In this document: one piece after another, positions 1 through 8,667 of the stretch
How positions within the stretch are numbered: position 1 is the stretch's first letter
Layout of the letters: each line of letters opens with the position of its first letter
Assembly: GCF_003443895.1 (NCBI RefSeq)
Contig: NZ_QQOA01000026.1
Location: 44,020 to 108,019 of the forward strand
Direction of reading: 5' to 3'
DNA length: 64,000 bases
From: Paraburkholderia phosphatilytica
GTDB lineage: Bacteria > Pseudomonadota > Gammaproteobacteria > Burkholderiales > Burkholderiaceae
Translations under genes and position numbers: made by a program
The notes under the pieces: generated by a model
What the model saw: only the letters and a program-made list of their open reading frames with translations
What the model was told of the DNA's origin: nothing
Databases searched by the model: none

Positions 1-108
1 CGGCGACGGCATAAGCAGTAAGCCTAATCAAATCGTCAAAGCAACGTATGGCCGCAACGAACGCGGCCGTTCCACCCGCTTACCGGATTTCCCAGGAGCA
101 AGACAAGC

Positions 109-1857
109 GTGAGCAACAAGCGAAAGACCCCCGAAGAACTGCGTAGCCATCGCTGGTATGGCGTGAACGACCTGCGTTCTTTCGGCCATCGTTCGCGTAC
201 CGCGCAGATGGGTTACAGCCGCGAGGAATATGCGGGCAAGCCCGTGATCGCGATCCTCAACACGTGGAGCGAGATGAACCCGTGCCACACGCACTTCAAG
301 CAGCGTGTGGAAGAAGTGAAACGCGGCATCTGGCAGGCGGGCGGCTTCCCGATCGAACTTCCGGTGCAGACGCTGTCCGAACCGTTCCAGAAGCCGACCA
401 CGATGCTCTACCGCAACTTCCTCGCGATGGAAGCGGAAGAGACGCTGCGTTCGTATCCGGCGGATGGCGTGGTGCTGATGGGCGGTTGCGACAAGACCAC
501 GCCGGCGCTGCTGATGGGCGCGGTGTCGATGGATCTGCCCGCGATCTTCCTGCCGGCCGGTCCGATGCTGCGCGGCAACTGGAACGGCGCGACGCTCGGC
601 TCCGGCTCCGACACGTGGAAGTACTGGGCCGATCTGCGTGCCGGCAAGATCACCGAAGAGGACTGGAAGGGCGTGGAAGGCGGCATCGCGCGTTCGCCGG
701 GTCACTGCATGACGATGGGCACCGCGTCGACGATGACGAGCGCGGTCGAAGCCCTCGGCTTCACGCTGCCAGGCTTCGCATCGATTCCGGCGCCGGACTC
801 GCGGCACGCGCAGATGTCGGCGAAAACCGGCATGCGCATCGTCGACATGGTGTGGGAAGACCTGAAGCCGTCGGACATCATCACGCGCAAGGCGATCGAC
901 AACGCAGTGACCACCTGTCTCGCGTTGTCGGGCTCGACCAACGCGATCGTGCACATGATCGCGCTCGCGCGCCGCGCGGGGGTCGACCTGACGCTCGCGC
1001 AATACGACGAGATCGCGCGCCGCACGCCGGTGCTCGCGAACATCCGTCCGACCGGCGAGTACCTGATGGAAGACTTCTATTACGCCGGCGGCCTCACGGC
1101 GATGCTGAAGGAACTGGGCGACCTGATCGACGGCACGCAGAAGACGGTGAACGGCCGCACGCTCGGCGAGAACATCGCCGACGCGCAGATCTTCAACGAC
1201 GCGGTGATCCGTCGTCGCGCGGATCCGGTGATGCCGGATACGGGTCTCGCGGTGCTGCGCGGCAATCTCGCGCCGGACGGCGCGGTGATCAAACCGGGCG
1301 CCGCCGAAGCGAAGCTCCACGTGCATACCGGCCGCGCGGTCGTGTTCAGGGACTACAACGACATGGCCGCGCGTATCGACAGCGACGATCTCGACGTCGA
1401 TGCGGACAGCGTGATCGTGCTGCAGCACGCGGGCCCGGTCGGCGCGCCCGGCATGCCGGAGTGGGGCCAGCTGCCGATTCCGCAGAAGCTCCTGAAGCAG
1501 GGCGTGCGCGACATGCTCCGCATTTCGGACGCGCGGATGAGTGGCACGAGCTATGGCGCGTGCGTGCTGCACGTTGCGCCCGAGTCGTTCATCGGCGGAC
1601 CGCTCGCGCTCGTGCGGGACGGCGACATGATCGAGCTGAACGTGCCGGAGCGGCGTCTGAACGTGCTGATCTCCGACGCAGAGATGGTGCGCCGCAAGGC
1701 CGCATGGGTCGAGCCCGAACCGCGCTTCACGCGCGGCTACGGCGCGATGCACCAGATGCACGTGATGCAGGCGGACAAGGGCTGCGACTTCGACTTCCTG
1801 CAGCGCGAAGGCGCCGCGGGTTCGTGCAGCGCCGGCGGCGAGCCGGAGATTCACTGA
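109..1857 (+). CDS. IlvD/Edd family sugar-acid dehydratase
   Basis: Dehydratase of the IlvD/Edd family (582 aa), which removes water from sugar acids to give 2-keto-3-deoxy acids using a [2Fe-2S] or [4Fe-4S] cluster. Visible landmarks are the N-terminal NTWSEMNPCH stretch with a cluster-type cysteine, GGCDKTTPALLMG with the second cysteine, and GTASTMTS preceded by SPGHCMTMG with the third. The C-terminal ISDARMSGTSYGA segment is typical of the family. The start is GTG with AGGAG about ten bases upstream. The length fits the arabinonate-type dehydratase branch better than branched-chain IlvD. The neighbouring uronate dehydrogenase, porin and TRAP transporter suggest a role in sugar-acid catabolism. 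The exact substrate (arabinonate, aldarate or other) cannot be read from the sequence. Confidence 0.9.
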   Translation: MSNKRKTPEELRSHRWYGVNDLRSFGHRSRTAQMGYSREEYAGKPVIAILNTWSEMNPCHTHFKQRVEEVKRGIWQAGGFPIELPVQTLSEPFQKPTTMLYRNFLAMEAEETLRSYPADGVVLMGGCDKTTPALLMGAVSMDLPAIFLPAGPMLRGNWNGATLGSGSDTWKYWADLRAGKITEEDWKGVEGGIARSPGHCMTMGTASTMTSAVEALGFTLPGFASIPAPDSRHAQMSAKTGMRIVDMVWEDLKPSDIITRKAIDNAVTTCLALSGSTNAIVHMIALARRAGVDLTLAQYDEIARRTPVLANIRPTGEYLMEDFYYAGGLTAMLKELGDLIDGTQKTVNGRTLGENIADAQIFNDAVIRRRADPVMPDTGLAVLRGNLAPDGAVIKPGAAEAKLHVHTGRAVVFRDYNDMAARIDSDDLDVDADSVIVLQHAGPVGAPGMPEWGQLPIPQKLLKQGVRDMLRISDARMSGTSYGACVLHVAPESFIGGPLALVRDGDMIELNVPERRLNVLISDAEMVRRKAAWVEPEPRFTRGYGAMHQMHVMQADKGCDFDFLQREGAAGSCSAGGEPEIH

Positions 1858-1999
1858 GGTATCGGCATTGGCTTGACGTCATGGCGCGCGATGGGGTTTG
1901 CAAGCGGACACGCAGTCCGGCGCGCCATGACGAACGAGGAGGCGTTTCATAGAGGTAAACCCGGGTAGCAAATCACAACGATTAAATATAGGACTACGG

Positions 2000-3199
2000 A
2001 TGAAAAAGACACTCATCGCATCGGCGATCGGTTTGATCGCCATGAGCGCGCATGCTCAGAGCACGGTCACGCTGTACGGCATCGTCGATACCGGCATCGG
2101 CTATCAGAGCAACTCGGCGTCGCTCGGCAAGACTACGGGCGGCAAGTCGGTGGTCAAGATGGTGCAGGGCGTGTGGGCAGGCGATCGCTTCGGCCTGAAG
2201 GGCAGCGAAGACCTGGGCGGCGGCTCGAAGGCGATCTTCCAGCTCGAGCAGGGCTTCAATCCGGATACGGGCGCCGAGTCGACGTCGGGTCTCGGCTTCA
2301 GCCGCGCGGCCTTCGTCGGTCTGACGAACCAGAACTACGGCACGCTGACGGCCGGCCGCCAGTACGCGCCGTACTACACGCTGCTCGCACCGTACAGCCC
2401 GACCACGTGGCTCACCGGCGCCTACGGCGCGCACCCGGGCGACGTCGATTCGATGGACACGATCTATCGCATCAACAACTCGCTGGTCTACACGTCGCCG
2501 AGCTTCGCGGGTCTGACCGTGAGCGGCATGTACGCATTCGGCGGCGTTGCAGGCAGCACCAACGCGGGCTCGACGTGGAGCGTCGCGGCACAGTACCTGC
2601 ACGGTCCGTTCGGTCTGGCGGTGGGCTTCGAGCGTCTGAACAACTCGACGGTGGGCGGCGGCGCGTGGGGTGCGAACTCGACGGCGTCTAGCAACGGCGA
2701 GCCGGGCGTGTCGGCGATCACCAACGGCTACCAGACGGCCGCTGCGCAACAGCGCTTCGCGGTGACAGGCGGCTACAAGTTCAACGACCAGTGGGACGTG
2801 TCGGCGTCGTATTCGAACACGCAGTATGTGGCAGGCGCGGGCTCGTCGTTCCACGACACCGCGATCTTCAACACCGGCGGCGTCGTGCTGCACTACAAGC
2901 CGCTGTCGGCACTGGATCTCGCGGCAGGCGTGGCCTACACGCGCGCAACGGAAGCGAACGGCATCACGAACGCGGCGAGCTACCAGCAGTACAACCTCAC
3001 GCAGTTCTACAGCCTGTCGAAGCGCACTGGCCTGTACTTCATCGAGGCGTATCAGCGCGCGAACGGCAAGACGCTCGGCACGAACGGCGCGGGCAGCATC
3101 GTCGACGCGACGGCCGATATCGGCGACGGACAGAACAGCGCACCGTCTTCGTCGCACACCATGGTGGCAGGCGGCGTGGGCATCATCCACAAGTTCTAA
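2000..3199 (+). CDS. Gram-negative outer-membrane porin
   Basis: Trimeric general porin of the Burkholderia/Neisseria type (399 aa). It begins with a classic signal peptide (MKKTLIASAIGLIAMSAHA, cleavage before QS) and continues with the diagnostic STVTLYGIVDTGIGY first strand. It ends with the beta-barrel signature GVGIIHKF, with the terminal phenylalanine needed for outer-membrane insertion. Alternating strands rich in Gly, Tyr and Thr run throughout. It follows the dehydratase by about 140 bases and is closed by its own terminator, so it may serve uptake of the acids handled by the neighbours. That link is inference from position; such porins are usually weakly selective. Confidence 0.95.
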   Translation: MKKTLIASAIGLIAMSAHAQSTVTLYGIVDTGIGYQSNSASLGKTTGGKSVVKMVQGVWAGDRFGLKGSEDLGGGSKAIFQLEQGFNPDTGAESTSGLGFSRAAFVGLTNQNYGTLTAGRQYAPYYTLLAPYSPTTWLTGAYGAHPGDVDSMDTIYRINNSLVYTSPSFAGLTVSGMYAFGGVAGSTNAGSTWSVAAQYLHGPFGLAVGFERLNNSTVGGGAWGANSTASSNGEPGVSAITNGYQTAAAQQRFAVTGGYKFNDQWDVSASYSNTQYVAGAGSSFHDTAIFNTGGVVLHYKPLSALDLAAGVAYTRATEANGITNAASYQQYNLTQFYSLSKRTGLYFIEAYQRANGKTLGTNGAGSIVDATADIGDGQNSAPSSSHTMVAGGVGIIHKF

Positions 3200-3243
3200 C
3201 GCTTAGCGAAGCGTCTCAACCGATCGACAAGTGGTGATTTGAA

Positions 3244-3281
3244 CCACGGCGGCAGTACCTGTGCTGCTGCCGTGGCTTTTT
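3244..3281 (+). terminator. Rho-independent terminator after the porin gene
   Basis: A 12-bp stem (CCACGGCGGCAG at 3244-3255 pairing with CTGCTGCCGTGG at 3264-3275, one G-T wobble), an eight-base loop and then CTTTTT. It ends the porin transcript. The udh gene reads towards it from the other side. Confidence 0.85.
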
Positions 3282-3332
3282 GCGTTTAGCGACTTCCGCT
3301 TAACGCCAGGCGCTTTTCAGCGCCCGTGCTGT

Positions 3333-4148
3333 TTAGCGCTTCTTTAGCCGCTTGCCTTCAGGCGTGAAGTCGTAGCTCGCGAAGCTGCCGCCTTGATAAC
3401 GCTGCGCGGTTGCATCGAGCGGATTCGTCTGCGGGAGAATTTCCGCGGCGTAGTCTTCCGCGTTCTGCTTCGGCTCATAGCCGAGCTTTTGCGCGCCGCC
3501 GTCGTTATTCCAGTAGCTGCGCGTATTCGCCGACACACCCCACACCACTAGAAAGCCGATCTCCGGCACGTTGATGGCCTGATCCATCATGTGCAGGAAG
3601 TCTTCGTGGCCGAACCACGTGGACAGATGACGGAACTCGGTCGGCTCAGGCAGGCAACTGCCGATCCGCACGCACAGTGATTCGATGCCGTGTTTGTCCC
3701 AGTACAGGCGCGCGAGCGATTCGCCCCAGGCCTTCGAGAGTCCATAGAACCCGTCGGGACGGAACGCGCAGTCCAGATCGAGCTTGTCTTCGACCGGATA
3801 CATGCCGATCGCGTGATTTGAGCTCGCGAACACGATCCGGCGCACGCCGTGACGACGCGCGCCTTCATACACCTCGACGAGCCCGCGCAGGTTGTTCTCG
3901 ATGATTTCGGGCAGCGGCCGCTCGACGCTCGTGCCGGCCATATGGATCAGCACATCGACACCCTGCAGCAGACGATCGACCACCGCGGGGTCGCGCAGGT
4001 CGCCGTGCATCACGTCTTCGCCCGGCACGATCGGCTCAAGCGGTTTCGAACCCGCCGCCGAACGCAGATCGACACCGCGCGCAAGCAGCGCGCTCCGCAG
4101 CACGCGGCCCAGCTGGCCGGCCGCACCGCTCAAAGCAACTTTGGTCAC
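3333..4148 (-). CDS. udh: Uronate dehydrogenase (NAD-dependent SDR family)
   Basis: Predicted uronate dehydrogenase, oxidising D-glucuronate/D-galacturonate to the aldarolactone with NAD+. The protein is an extended short-chain dehydrogenase. The nucleotide-binding glycine motif GAAGQLGR lies at about residues 8-15. It is followed by HMAGTSVERP, the family-typical SSNHAIGMYP segment and the catalytic YGLSK (Tyr-x-x-x-Lys). I start it at a GTG (4148) giving VTKVALSG, preceded by AAGAGG. The frame stays open further upstream but that extension does not look like protein. The result is 271 aa, normal for Udh. It is divergent from the TRAP transporter operon, consistent with uptake plus first oxidation of a uronate. 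Confidence 0.85.
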   Translation of the reverse strand: MTKVALSGAAGQLGRVLRSALLARGVDLRSAAGSKPLEPIVPGEDVMHGDLRDPAVVDRLLQGVDVLIHMAGTSVERPLPEIIENNLRGLVEVYEGARRHGVRRIVFASSNHAIGMYPVEDKLDLDCAFRPDGFYGLSKAWGESLARLYWDKHGIESLCVRIGSCLPEPTEFRHLSTWFGHEDFLHMMDQAINVPEIGFLVVWGVSANTRSYWNNDGGAQKLGYEPKQNAEDYAAEILPQTNPLDATAQRYQGGSFASYDFTPEGKRLKKR

Positions 4149-4247
4149 GTTGAAAACCTCTTGTCCTGAAGAGCAAACAGAAGCGCCGTAGCGCGCAAGA
4201 ACGCGGGGGCGGATGGATAGACGACCCCTCGCAGGTGCGAAACATCG

Positions 4248-4276
4248 TGACAACGAGGGTTAAAGTTGTCAATCAA
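4248..4276. promoter_or_regulatory. Operator-like site near udh
   Basis: TGACAAC (4248-4254) and GTTGTCA (4265-4271) form a perfect 7-bp inverted repeat with a 10-bp spacer. The right arm runs into GTTGTCAATCAA (4265-4276), which differs by one base from GTTGTCAAACAA at 4436-4447 near the divergent TRAP operon. The core TTGT-N3-WCAA resembles the TNGTNNNACNA pattern of FadR-type GntR regulators. The 388-base gene-free stretch between udh and the TRAP operon (4149-4536) holds this site and its partner; I see nothing else in it. Confidence 0.55.
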
Positions 4277-4435
4277 ATTCTGGGTGGCTGACGATAGCGG
4301 GCCTCCGCCCACGCAGCAATGGCGCGAAAGAAGCCTCATCCAAAGGGTCTGACGCAGTTCGGCAATGCAGCGATGAGCAATCAAGTACGGGTATTCACTA
4401 AGGCTCAACCGGGGTCGAGGTCTATACAATTCGCC

Positions 4436-4447
4436 GTTGTCAAACAA
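4436..4447. promoter_or_regulatory. Operator-like site near the TRAP operon
   Basis: GTTGTCAAACAA contains the perfect palindrome TTGT-CAA-ACAA. It lies about 90 bases before the TRAP binding-protein gene, just downstream of a TATACAAT sequence (4423-4430) that could be a -10 box. Its near-identical partner sits in front of udh, so one repressor could control both divergent units. Confidence 0.55.
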
Positions 4448-4536
4448 CAGGTGAAGCGGCGGGCGGGGTCCCGCCGTGCGACCGGAAGTTCTGGTCTGCA
4501 CTCGAAGGCCCTTATTACAAACAAGGAAGACACACG

Positions 4537-5526
4537 ATGCGAAAGACTCCGCTGTCCCGCGTTTCGGCCATGGTTGCCGCAATCGCTCTGGCCTGTGGCG
4601 CGGGTAGCGCCGAAGCACGCATGTTCCGCGCGGCCAACGTGCACGCCGATACGTTCCCGACGGTCGTGACGCTGAAGGCGATGGGCGACGAGCTCAGCAA
4701 GACGACCAACGGTCAGGACACGATCAAGGTGTTCGGCAACAGCGCGCTCGGCTCGGAACCCGACACGATCAGCCTGGTGCGCGTCGGCGCGCTGGACATG
4801 GTGTGGGCGAACGGCTCGGCATTCAACGAAGTCGTGCCGGAATCGGTGATTCCGTCGCTGCCGTTCCTGTTCCGCGACATCGACCATTTCCGCAAGGTGA
4901 TGTACGGCCCGGTCGGCCAGCAGATTCTCGACGCGTTCTCGTCGAAGGGCATGGTCGCGCTGGCGTTCTATGAAAGCGGCGCCCGTTCGATGTATTCGAA
5001 GAAGCCGATCCACTCGCCGGCCGACATGAAGGGCATGAAGGTGCGCGTGCAGCCGTCGGACCTGATGGTCGACGAGATCAAGGCGATGGGCGGCACGCCG
5101 ACGCCGATGCCGTTCGCCGAGGTCTACACGGGCCTGAAGACGGGTCTCGTCGACGCGGCCGAGAACAACGTGTCGTCGTACTACGAGACGAAGCACTACG
5201 AAGTCGCGCCGGTGTACTCGGAAACGCAGCACGCGATGACGCCGGAAGTGCTGGTGTTCTCGAAGAAGATCTGGGACACGCTGACCCCGCAGGAACAGGC
5301 GGCGATCAAGAAAGCCGCGCAGGACTCGGTGCCGGGCTACGTGAAGCTGTGGACCGCGCACGAAGCGGACGCGATGAAGGCCGTCGTCAAGGGCGGCGCG
5401 ACTATCGTGCCGGCTTCGCAGATCGACCGCGCCGCGTTCGTGAAGGCGATGCAGCCGGTGTGGGCGAAGTACGAATCGACGCCGAAGATGAAGCAGATCG
5501 TCGACGCGATCGAGGCGGTCAAGTAA
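4537..5526 (+). CDS. TRAP transporter periplasmic solute-binding protein (DctP family)
   Basis: Periplasmic substrate-binding subunit of a TRAP transporter (329 aa). It has a cleavable signal peptide (basic start RKTPLSR, hydrophobic core, AEA cleavage region). Family landmarks follow in order: a mature N-terminus that begins FRAANVHAD, an IKVFGNSALGSEPD stretch, SGARSMYSKKPIHSPADMKGMKVRVQPS with the conserved carboxylate-binding Arg, and GLVDAAENNVSSYYE near residues 205-220. An AAGGA site precedes the ATG. It heads the TRAP operon, and a stem-loop separates it from the membrane subunits. A uronate or related sugar acid is the likely ligand, inferred from divergent udh. Confidence 0.92.
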   Translation: MRKTPLSRVSAMVAAIALACGAGSAEARMFRAANVHADTFPTVVTLKAMGDELSKTTNGQDTIKVFGNSALGSEPDTISLVRVGALDMVWANGSAFNEVVPESVIPSLPFLFRDIDHFRKVMYGPVGQQILDAFSSKGMVALAFYESGARSMYSKKPIHSPADMKGMKVRVQPSDLMVDEIKAMGGTPTPMPFAEVYTGLKTGLVDAAENNVSSYYETKHYEVAPVYSETQHAMTPEVLVFSKKIWDTLTPQEQAAIKKAAQDSVPGYVKLWTAHEADAMKAVVKGGATIVPASQIDRAAFVKAMQPVWAKYESTPKMKQIVDAIEAVK

Positions 5527-5548
5527 GGGACCTGGCGGATACGCCGCG

Positions 5549-5597
5549 CCGGAGCGTCCGTCCCGCACGAAGCGGGGGACGCTCCGGCTTCTTGCTT
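5549..5597 (+). terminator. Intercistronic stem-loop (attenuator-like) between TRAP binding protein and permeases
   Basis: CCGGAGCGTCC (5549-5559) pairs perfectly with GGACGCTCCGG (5577-5587). A smaller GTCCCGC/GCGGGG pairing sits inside it, and a T-rich tract follows. It lies in the 159-base gap after the binding protein. It probably causes partial termination or protects the 3' end, giving more binding protein than permease. Confidence 0.7.
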
Positions 5598-5685
5598 TCT
5601 GCGCGGAGATGGCCCGCTGTTTTCAGGGGCGCTTGCAGGCCTTCGAGGGCTTTCAGCGCTTCGCGCGATGGATGAGGATGTCCAG

Positions 5686-6165
5686 ATGAGTGTGATGAAA
5701 CGACCGAACGACTGGGTCGCGGGCGCGCTGACCGTGCTGTCCGCGCTGAGCCTGATCGTGCTGTGCGTGCTGGTGCTGTATGGCGTGGTGATGCGCTACG
5801 TGTTCGACAACGCCCCCGATTACGTCGAGCCGATCGCGCTGCTGCTGGTGATCGCGATCGCGTTCTTCGGCGCCGCGCTGAAGGTGCGCGATCGCGGCCA
5901 CATCGGCCTCGATTCGCTGATCGACAAGCTGCCGGAAAAAGCGTATGACGCGGCCATCGCGTTCCAGCACCTGTGCCTGATCGCGTTCTCGATCGCGGTG
6001 ATGGTGGGCTGCTACGAAATGGCGGCAACCACCGGCGACGATCCGATTCCGATCATCGGCCTGCCGGAGGCCACGCGTTACTACATTCCGATGATCGCCG
6101 GTGCGTGCATCGTGCTCTTTTCCCTCGAACATCTGCTGGACATGTTCGCACGCAAGCGGACCTGA
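5686..6165 (+). CDS. TRAP transporter small permease (DctQ family)
   Basis: Small membrane subunit (159 aa from this start) with four predicted membrane segments: VAGALTVLSALSLIVLCVLV, the ALLLVIAIAFFGAAL helix, one near residues 95-115 and one near the C-terminus (IAGACIVLFSLEHL). The conserved Y-x-x-P/EPIA region after the first segment is present. I choose ATG 5686, which has GAGGA in front, over an in-frame ATG 18 bases earlier. It is followed after six bases by the large permease gene, so the two are co-translated. Confidence 0.9.
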   Translation: MSVMKRPNDWVAGALTVLSALSLIVLCVLVLYGVVMRYVFDNAPDYVEPIALLLVIAIAFFGAALKVRDRGHIGLDSLIDKLPEKAYDAAIAFQHLCLIAFSIAVMVGCYEMAATTGDDPIPIIGLPEATRYYIPMIAGACIVLFSLEHLLDMFARKRT

Positions 6166-6171
6166 TCGACC

Positions 6172-7524
6172 ATGGAACTCGCAATCCTTTCCGTCAGTTT
6201 TATCGTTTTTCTCCTGCTCGGGGTGCCGGTTTCGTTCGCGCTCGGGCTGTCGTGCGTGCTGACCTACCTGCATGAAGGCCTGCCGCTCGCCACCGCGATG
6301 CAGTCGATGGTGTCGGGCATCAACGCGTTCTCGTTCCTCGCGGTGCCGTTCTTCATCCTGTCCGGCGAACTGATGCTGCACGGCGGTATCGCCGACCGCA
6401 TCCTGCGTTTCGCGCAGGCCACCGTCGGGCATTTCCGCGGCGGTCTCGGCATGGCCAACGTGGTGGCGTGCACGATGTTCGGTGGCGTGTCGGGTTCGCC
6501 GACGGCCGATACGTCGGCGATGGGCGGCGTGGTGATCCCGCTGATGAAGCGCGAGGGCTACAGCGCCGCGTATGCCGTCAACGTGACGACGCATTCGTCG
6601 CTTGCCGGTGCGCTGATGCCGACGTCGACCAACATGATCATCTACGCGCTCGCCGCGCAGGGCATTACGGGCATGGTGGCCGGCAACTCGGTGAGCGGCG
6701 TGTCGATCGGCGACCTGCTGTTCTCGGGCCTGATCCCGGTGCTGTGGGTGATGGGCTTCGTGCTCGTGACGGCCTACTGGCAGGCGGTGCGCTTCGGTTT
6801 CCCGCGCCATGCCGACGGCTCCACCAAACTCGCCGCCTTTCCGGGCTGGGCCGAAGTGGGCCGCACCTTCATCGGCGCGTTGCCTGGCCTGTTCGTGATC
6901 CTGATCATTCTCGGCTGCGTCGCGAAGGGCATTGCGACCGCGACAGAGGCGGCCGCGATCGCGGTGGGCTATTCGCTGCTGCTGACCATCGTGGTGTATC
7001 GCAGTATGACGCGCGAGAAGCTCTTCAAGGCGCTGACGCGCGCGGCCAGAACGACGGGCGTCGTGCTGCTGCTGATCGGCGTGTCGAACATGCTGCGCTT
7101 CCAGATGGCGTACCTCGAGATTCCGGATGCGATCGAGAGTGTGCTCGAACACGCGACCACGATTCCGTGGCTGATGCTGCTGTACATCAACATCATCCAG
7201 GTGTTCCTCGGCACCTTCGTCGACATGGCGGCGCACATCCTGATCACGACGCCGCTGTTCCTGCCGCTCGCGATGCATTACAACGTCGGTCCGGTGCAGT
7301 TCGGTATCATGATCCTGCTGAACTGCTCGCTCGGCCTCGTGCATCCGCCGATCGGGTCGGTGCAGTTCATCGGTTGCGCGATCGGCGAGGTGTCGATTGG
7401 CGAAACCACGAAGATCGCGTGGCCGTATTACCTGGCAATCTTCAGCGCGATCAATATCGTCACGTATTTCCCCGCGTTTTCGACCTGGCTGCCCAGTCTG
7501 ATCAACGGGCATCCGGTGTTCTAG
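6172..7524 (+). CDS. TRAP transporter large permease (DctM family)
   Basis: Large membrane subunit (450 aa) that carries sodium-coupled transport. It has about 12 hydrophobic segments. The family motifs LGVPVSFALG (N-terminal), GGVSGSPTADTSAMG and GALMPTSTN are present, as is the C-terminal GLVHPPIGSVQF segment typical of DctM. It completes the TRAP operon with the binding protein and small permease and is followed by a terminator. Confidence 0.93.
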   Translation: MELAILSVSFIVFLLLGVPVSFALGLSCVLTYLHEGLPLATAMQSMVSGINAFSFLAVPFFILSGELMLHGGIADRILRFAQATVGHFRGGLGMANVVACTMFGGVSGSPTADTSAMGGVVIPLMKREGYSAAYAVNVTTHSSLAGALMPTSTNMIIYALAAQGITGMVAGNSVSGVSIGDLLFSGLIPVLWVMGFVLVTAYWQAVRFGFPRHADGSTKLAAFPGWAEVGRTFIGALPGLFVILIILGCVAKGIATATEAAAIAVGYSLLLTIVVYRSMTREKLFKALTRAARTTGVVLLLIGVSNMLRFQMAYLEIPDAIESVLEHATTIPWLMLLYINIIQVFLGTFVDMAAHILITTPLFLPLAMHYNVGPVQFGIMILLNCSLGLVHPPIGSVQFIGCAIGEVSIGETTKIAWPYYLAIFSAINIVTYFPAFSTWLPSLINGHPVF

Positions 7525-7530
7525 GGACGA

Positions 7531-7562
7531 AGGGCGCGGCGCAGTACACCGCGCCCTTGTTC
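7531..7562 (+). terminator. Terminator after the TRAP operon
   Basis: AGGGCGCGG (7531-7539) pairs with CCGCGCCCT (7549-7557), followed by TGTTCC. The T tract is poor, but the stem sits directly behind the dctM-type stop codon. A second GC-rich hairpin follows within 30 bases. Confidence 0.6.
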
Positions 7563-7638
7563 CCTCGCGGCGCGGTTTCGCGCCGCGCCCGGGATGCGTG
7601 CACGTACCGGCGGCGCACCTTCCAGGAGACTGAACACC

Positions 7639-8538
7639 TTGAGACTCGACACGACAACCGTCCGGCTGGTGCTTGCGATCGTCGACGAGGGCAGCATTTC
7701 GCGCGCCGCGGACCGGCTGGGCCTCGCGGTGGCGGCGGCGTCGAGGCGCGTGACGGATCTCGAGGAGCAGCTCGGCGCGAAGCTGTTCCGCCGCGTGCCG
7801 CACGGCGTCGACATTACCGAGTCCGGCTACAAGCTGCTGCAGTACATCCGCCAGATCGACAACCTCGTCGATCGCCTGGAAGGAGACGCGCAGGCGCTGC
7901 ACCAAGGGCTGGACGGCCGCATCATCATCGGCGCGCCGAAGGCGGTCGTGATCGAATTTCTCGCACCAGATATCGCGAACATCCAGCGCAAATATCCGGG
8001 TATCTCGCTGAAGGTCGTCGAGGAAAACAGCAAGATCGTGCAGCAGTTGCTGCGCGACAAGGTGATCGACGTCGGCATCTATGAAAAGAAGAGTGGCTTT
8101 CTCGACCTCGCGAAAACACCGTATCGCGACGACCGGCTGGTGCTCGTCTACAGCCGCGCGCATTTCCAGTTCGACGATACGCCGGTCGGTATCGACGCGC
8201 TGATCGAACTGCCGATCGTCAGCCTCGGCGCCGGCTCCGCGGTGCTCGCGGCGGTGCAACGCGCGTACCGCAGTCGCGGCCGCCAGTTCGCCGGCAATTT
8301 CACGGTGGCGGGCTTCGACACGATGCTCGCGCTGGTGCGCCACGGGCTCGGCGTCGGGCTGATGCCGCCGGACGTGCTGCGCAGCTTCCACCCGGAGCGC
8401 GCGCTCGGCACCGCGGAACTCGAGGGCGACTGGCATCACCGCAACTACGTGCTCTCTTTTCTCGAAGGCCACGCGCAGGAGCGCACGCTGCATCACGTCG
8501 TGACCGAACTGCTCGGCGGCACACCGGCCGAACGCTAA
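7639..8538 (+). CDS. LysR-family transcriptional regulator
   Basis: LysR regulator (299 aa). The winged HTH is at the N-terminus (LVLAIVDEGSISRAADRLGL, then AAASRRVTDLEEQLGAKLFR) and a periplasmic-binding-like effector domain follows (DGRIIIGAPKAVVIEFL, later VAGFDTMLALVRHGLGVGLMP). I start it at TTG 7639, placed ten bases after AGGAGA; the frame is open upstream but has no better site. It reads in the same direction as the TRAP operon before it and the CoA-transferase operon after it. It could regulate either one; position favours the downstream genes. Confidence 0.88.
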   Translation: MRLDTTTVRLVLAIVDEGSISRAADRLGLAVAAASRRVTDLEEQLGAKLFRRVPHGVDITESGYKLLQYIRQIDNLVDRLEGDAQALHQGLDGRIIIGAPKAVVIEFLAPDIANIQRKYPGISLKVVEENSKIVQQLLRDKVIDVGIYEKKSGFLDLAKTPYRDDRLVLVYSRAHFQFDDTPVGIDALIELPIVSLGAGSAVLAAVQRAYRSRGRQFAGNFTVAGFDTMLALVRHGLGVGLMPPDVLRSFHPERALGTAELEGDWHHRNYVLSFLEGHAQERTLHHVVTELLGGTPAER

Positions 8539-8667
8539 GGTCTGACATCAACTCCCTCCCGGTTTCGCCAATCGCGAAACCAGACATGCTCCTTCCATCC
8601 TTGCCGCTGCCCGCGCGCTGCGCGACAGTCTGACGTCAGCACATAAGCCAAGGAAAGGAGACTTCAG

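Noticed and set aside
1..108. End of an upstream gene at the left edge
   Set aside because: A short frame ends at a TAA at 19-21, but fewer than seven codons are present, so nothing can be supported. The rest holds only the ribosome site of the dehydratase gene.
28..1854. Long open frame antisense to the dehydratase gene
   Set aside because: Arg/His-rich, low-complexity translation typical of the antisense frame of a GC-rich gene; the plus-strand protein is a clear family member.
5653..8496. 947-codon minus-strand open frame across the TRAP and LysR genes
   Set aside because: It overlaps three genes with clear families and reads as Arg/His/Asp repeats without domain character.
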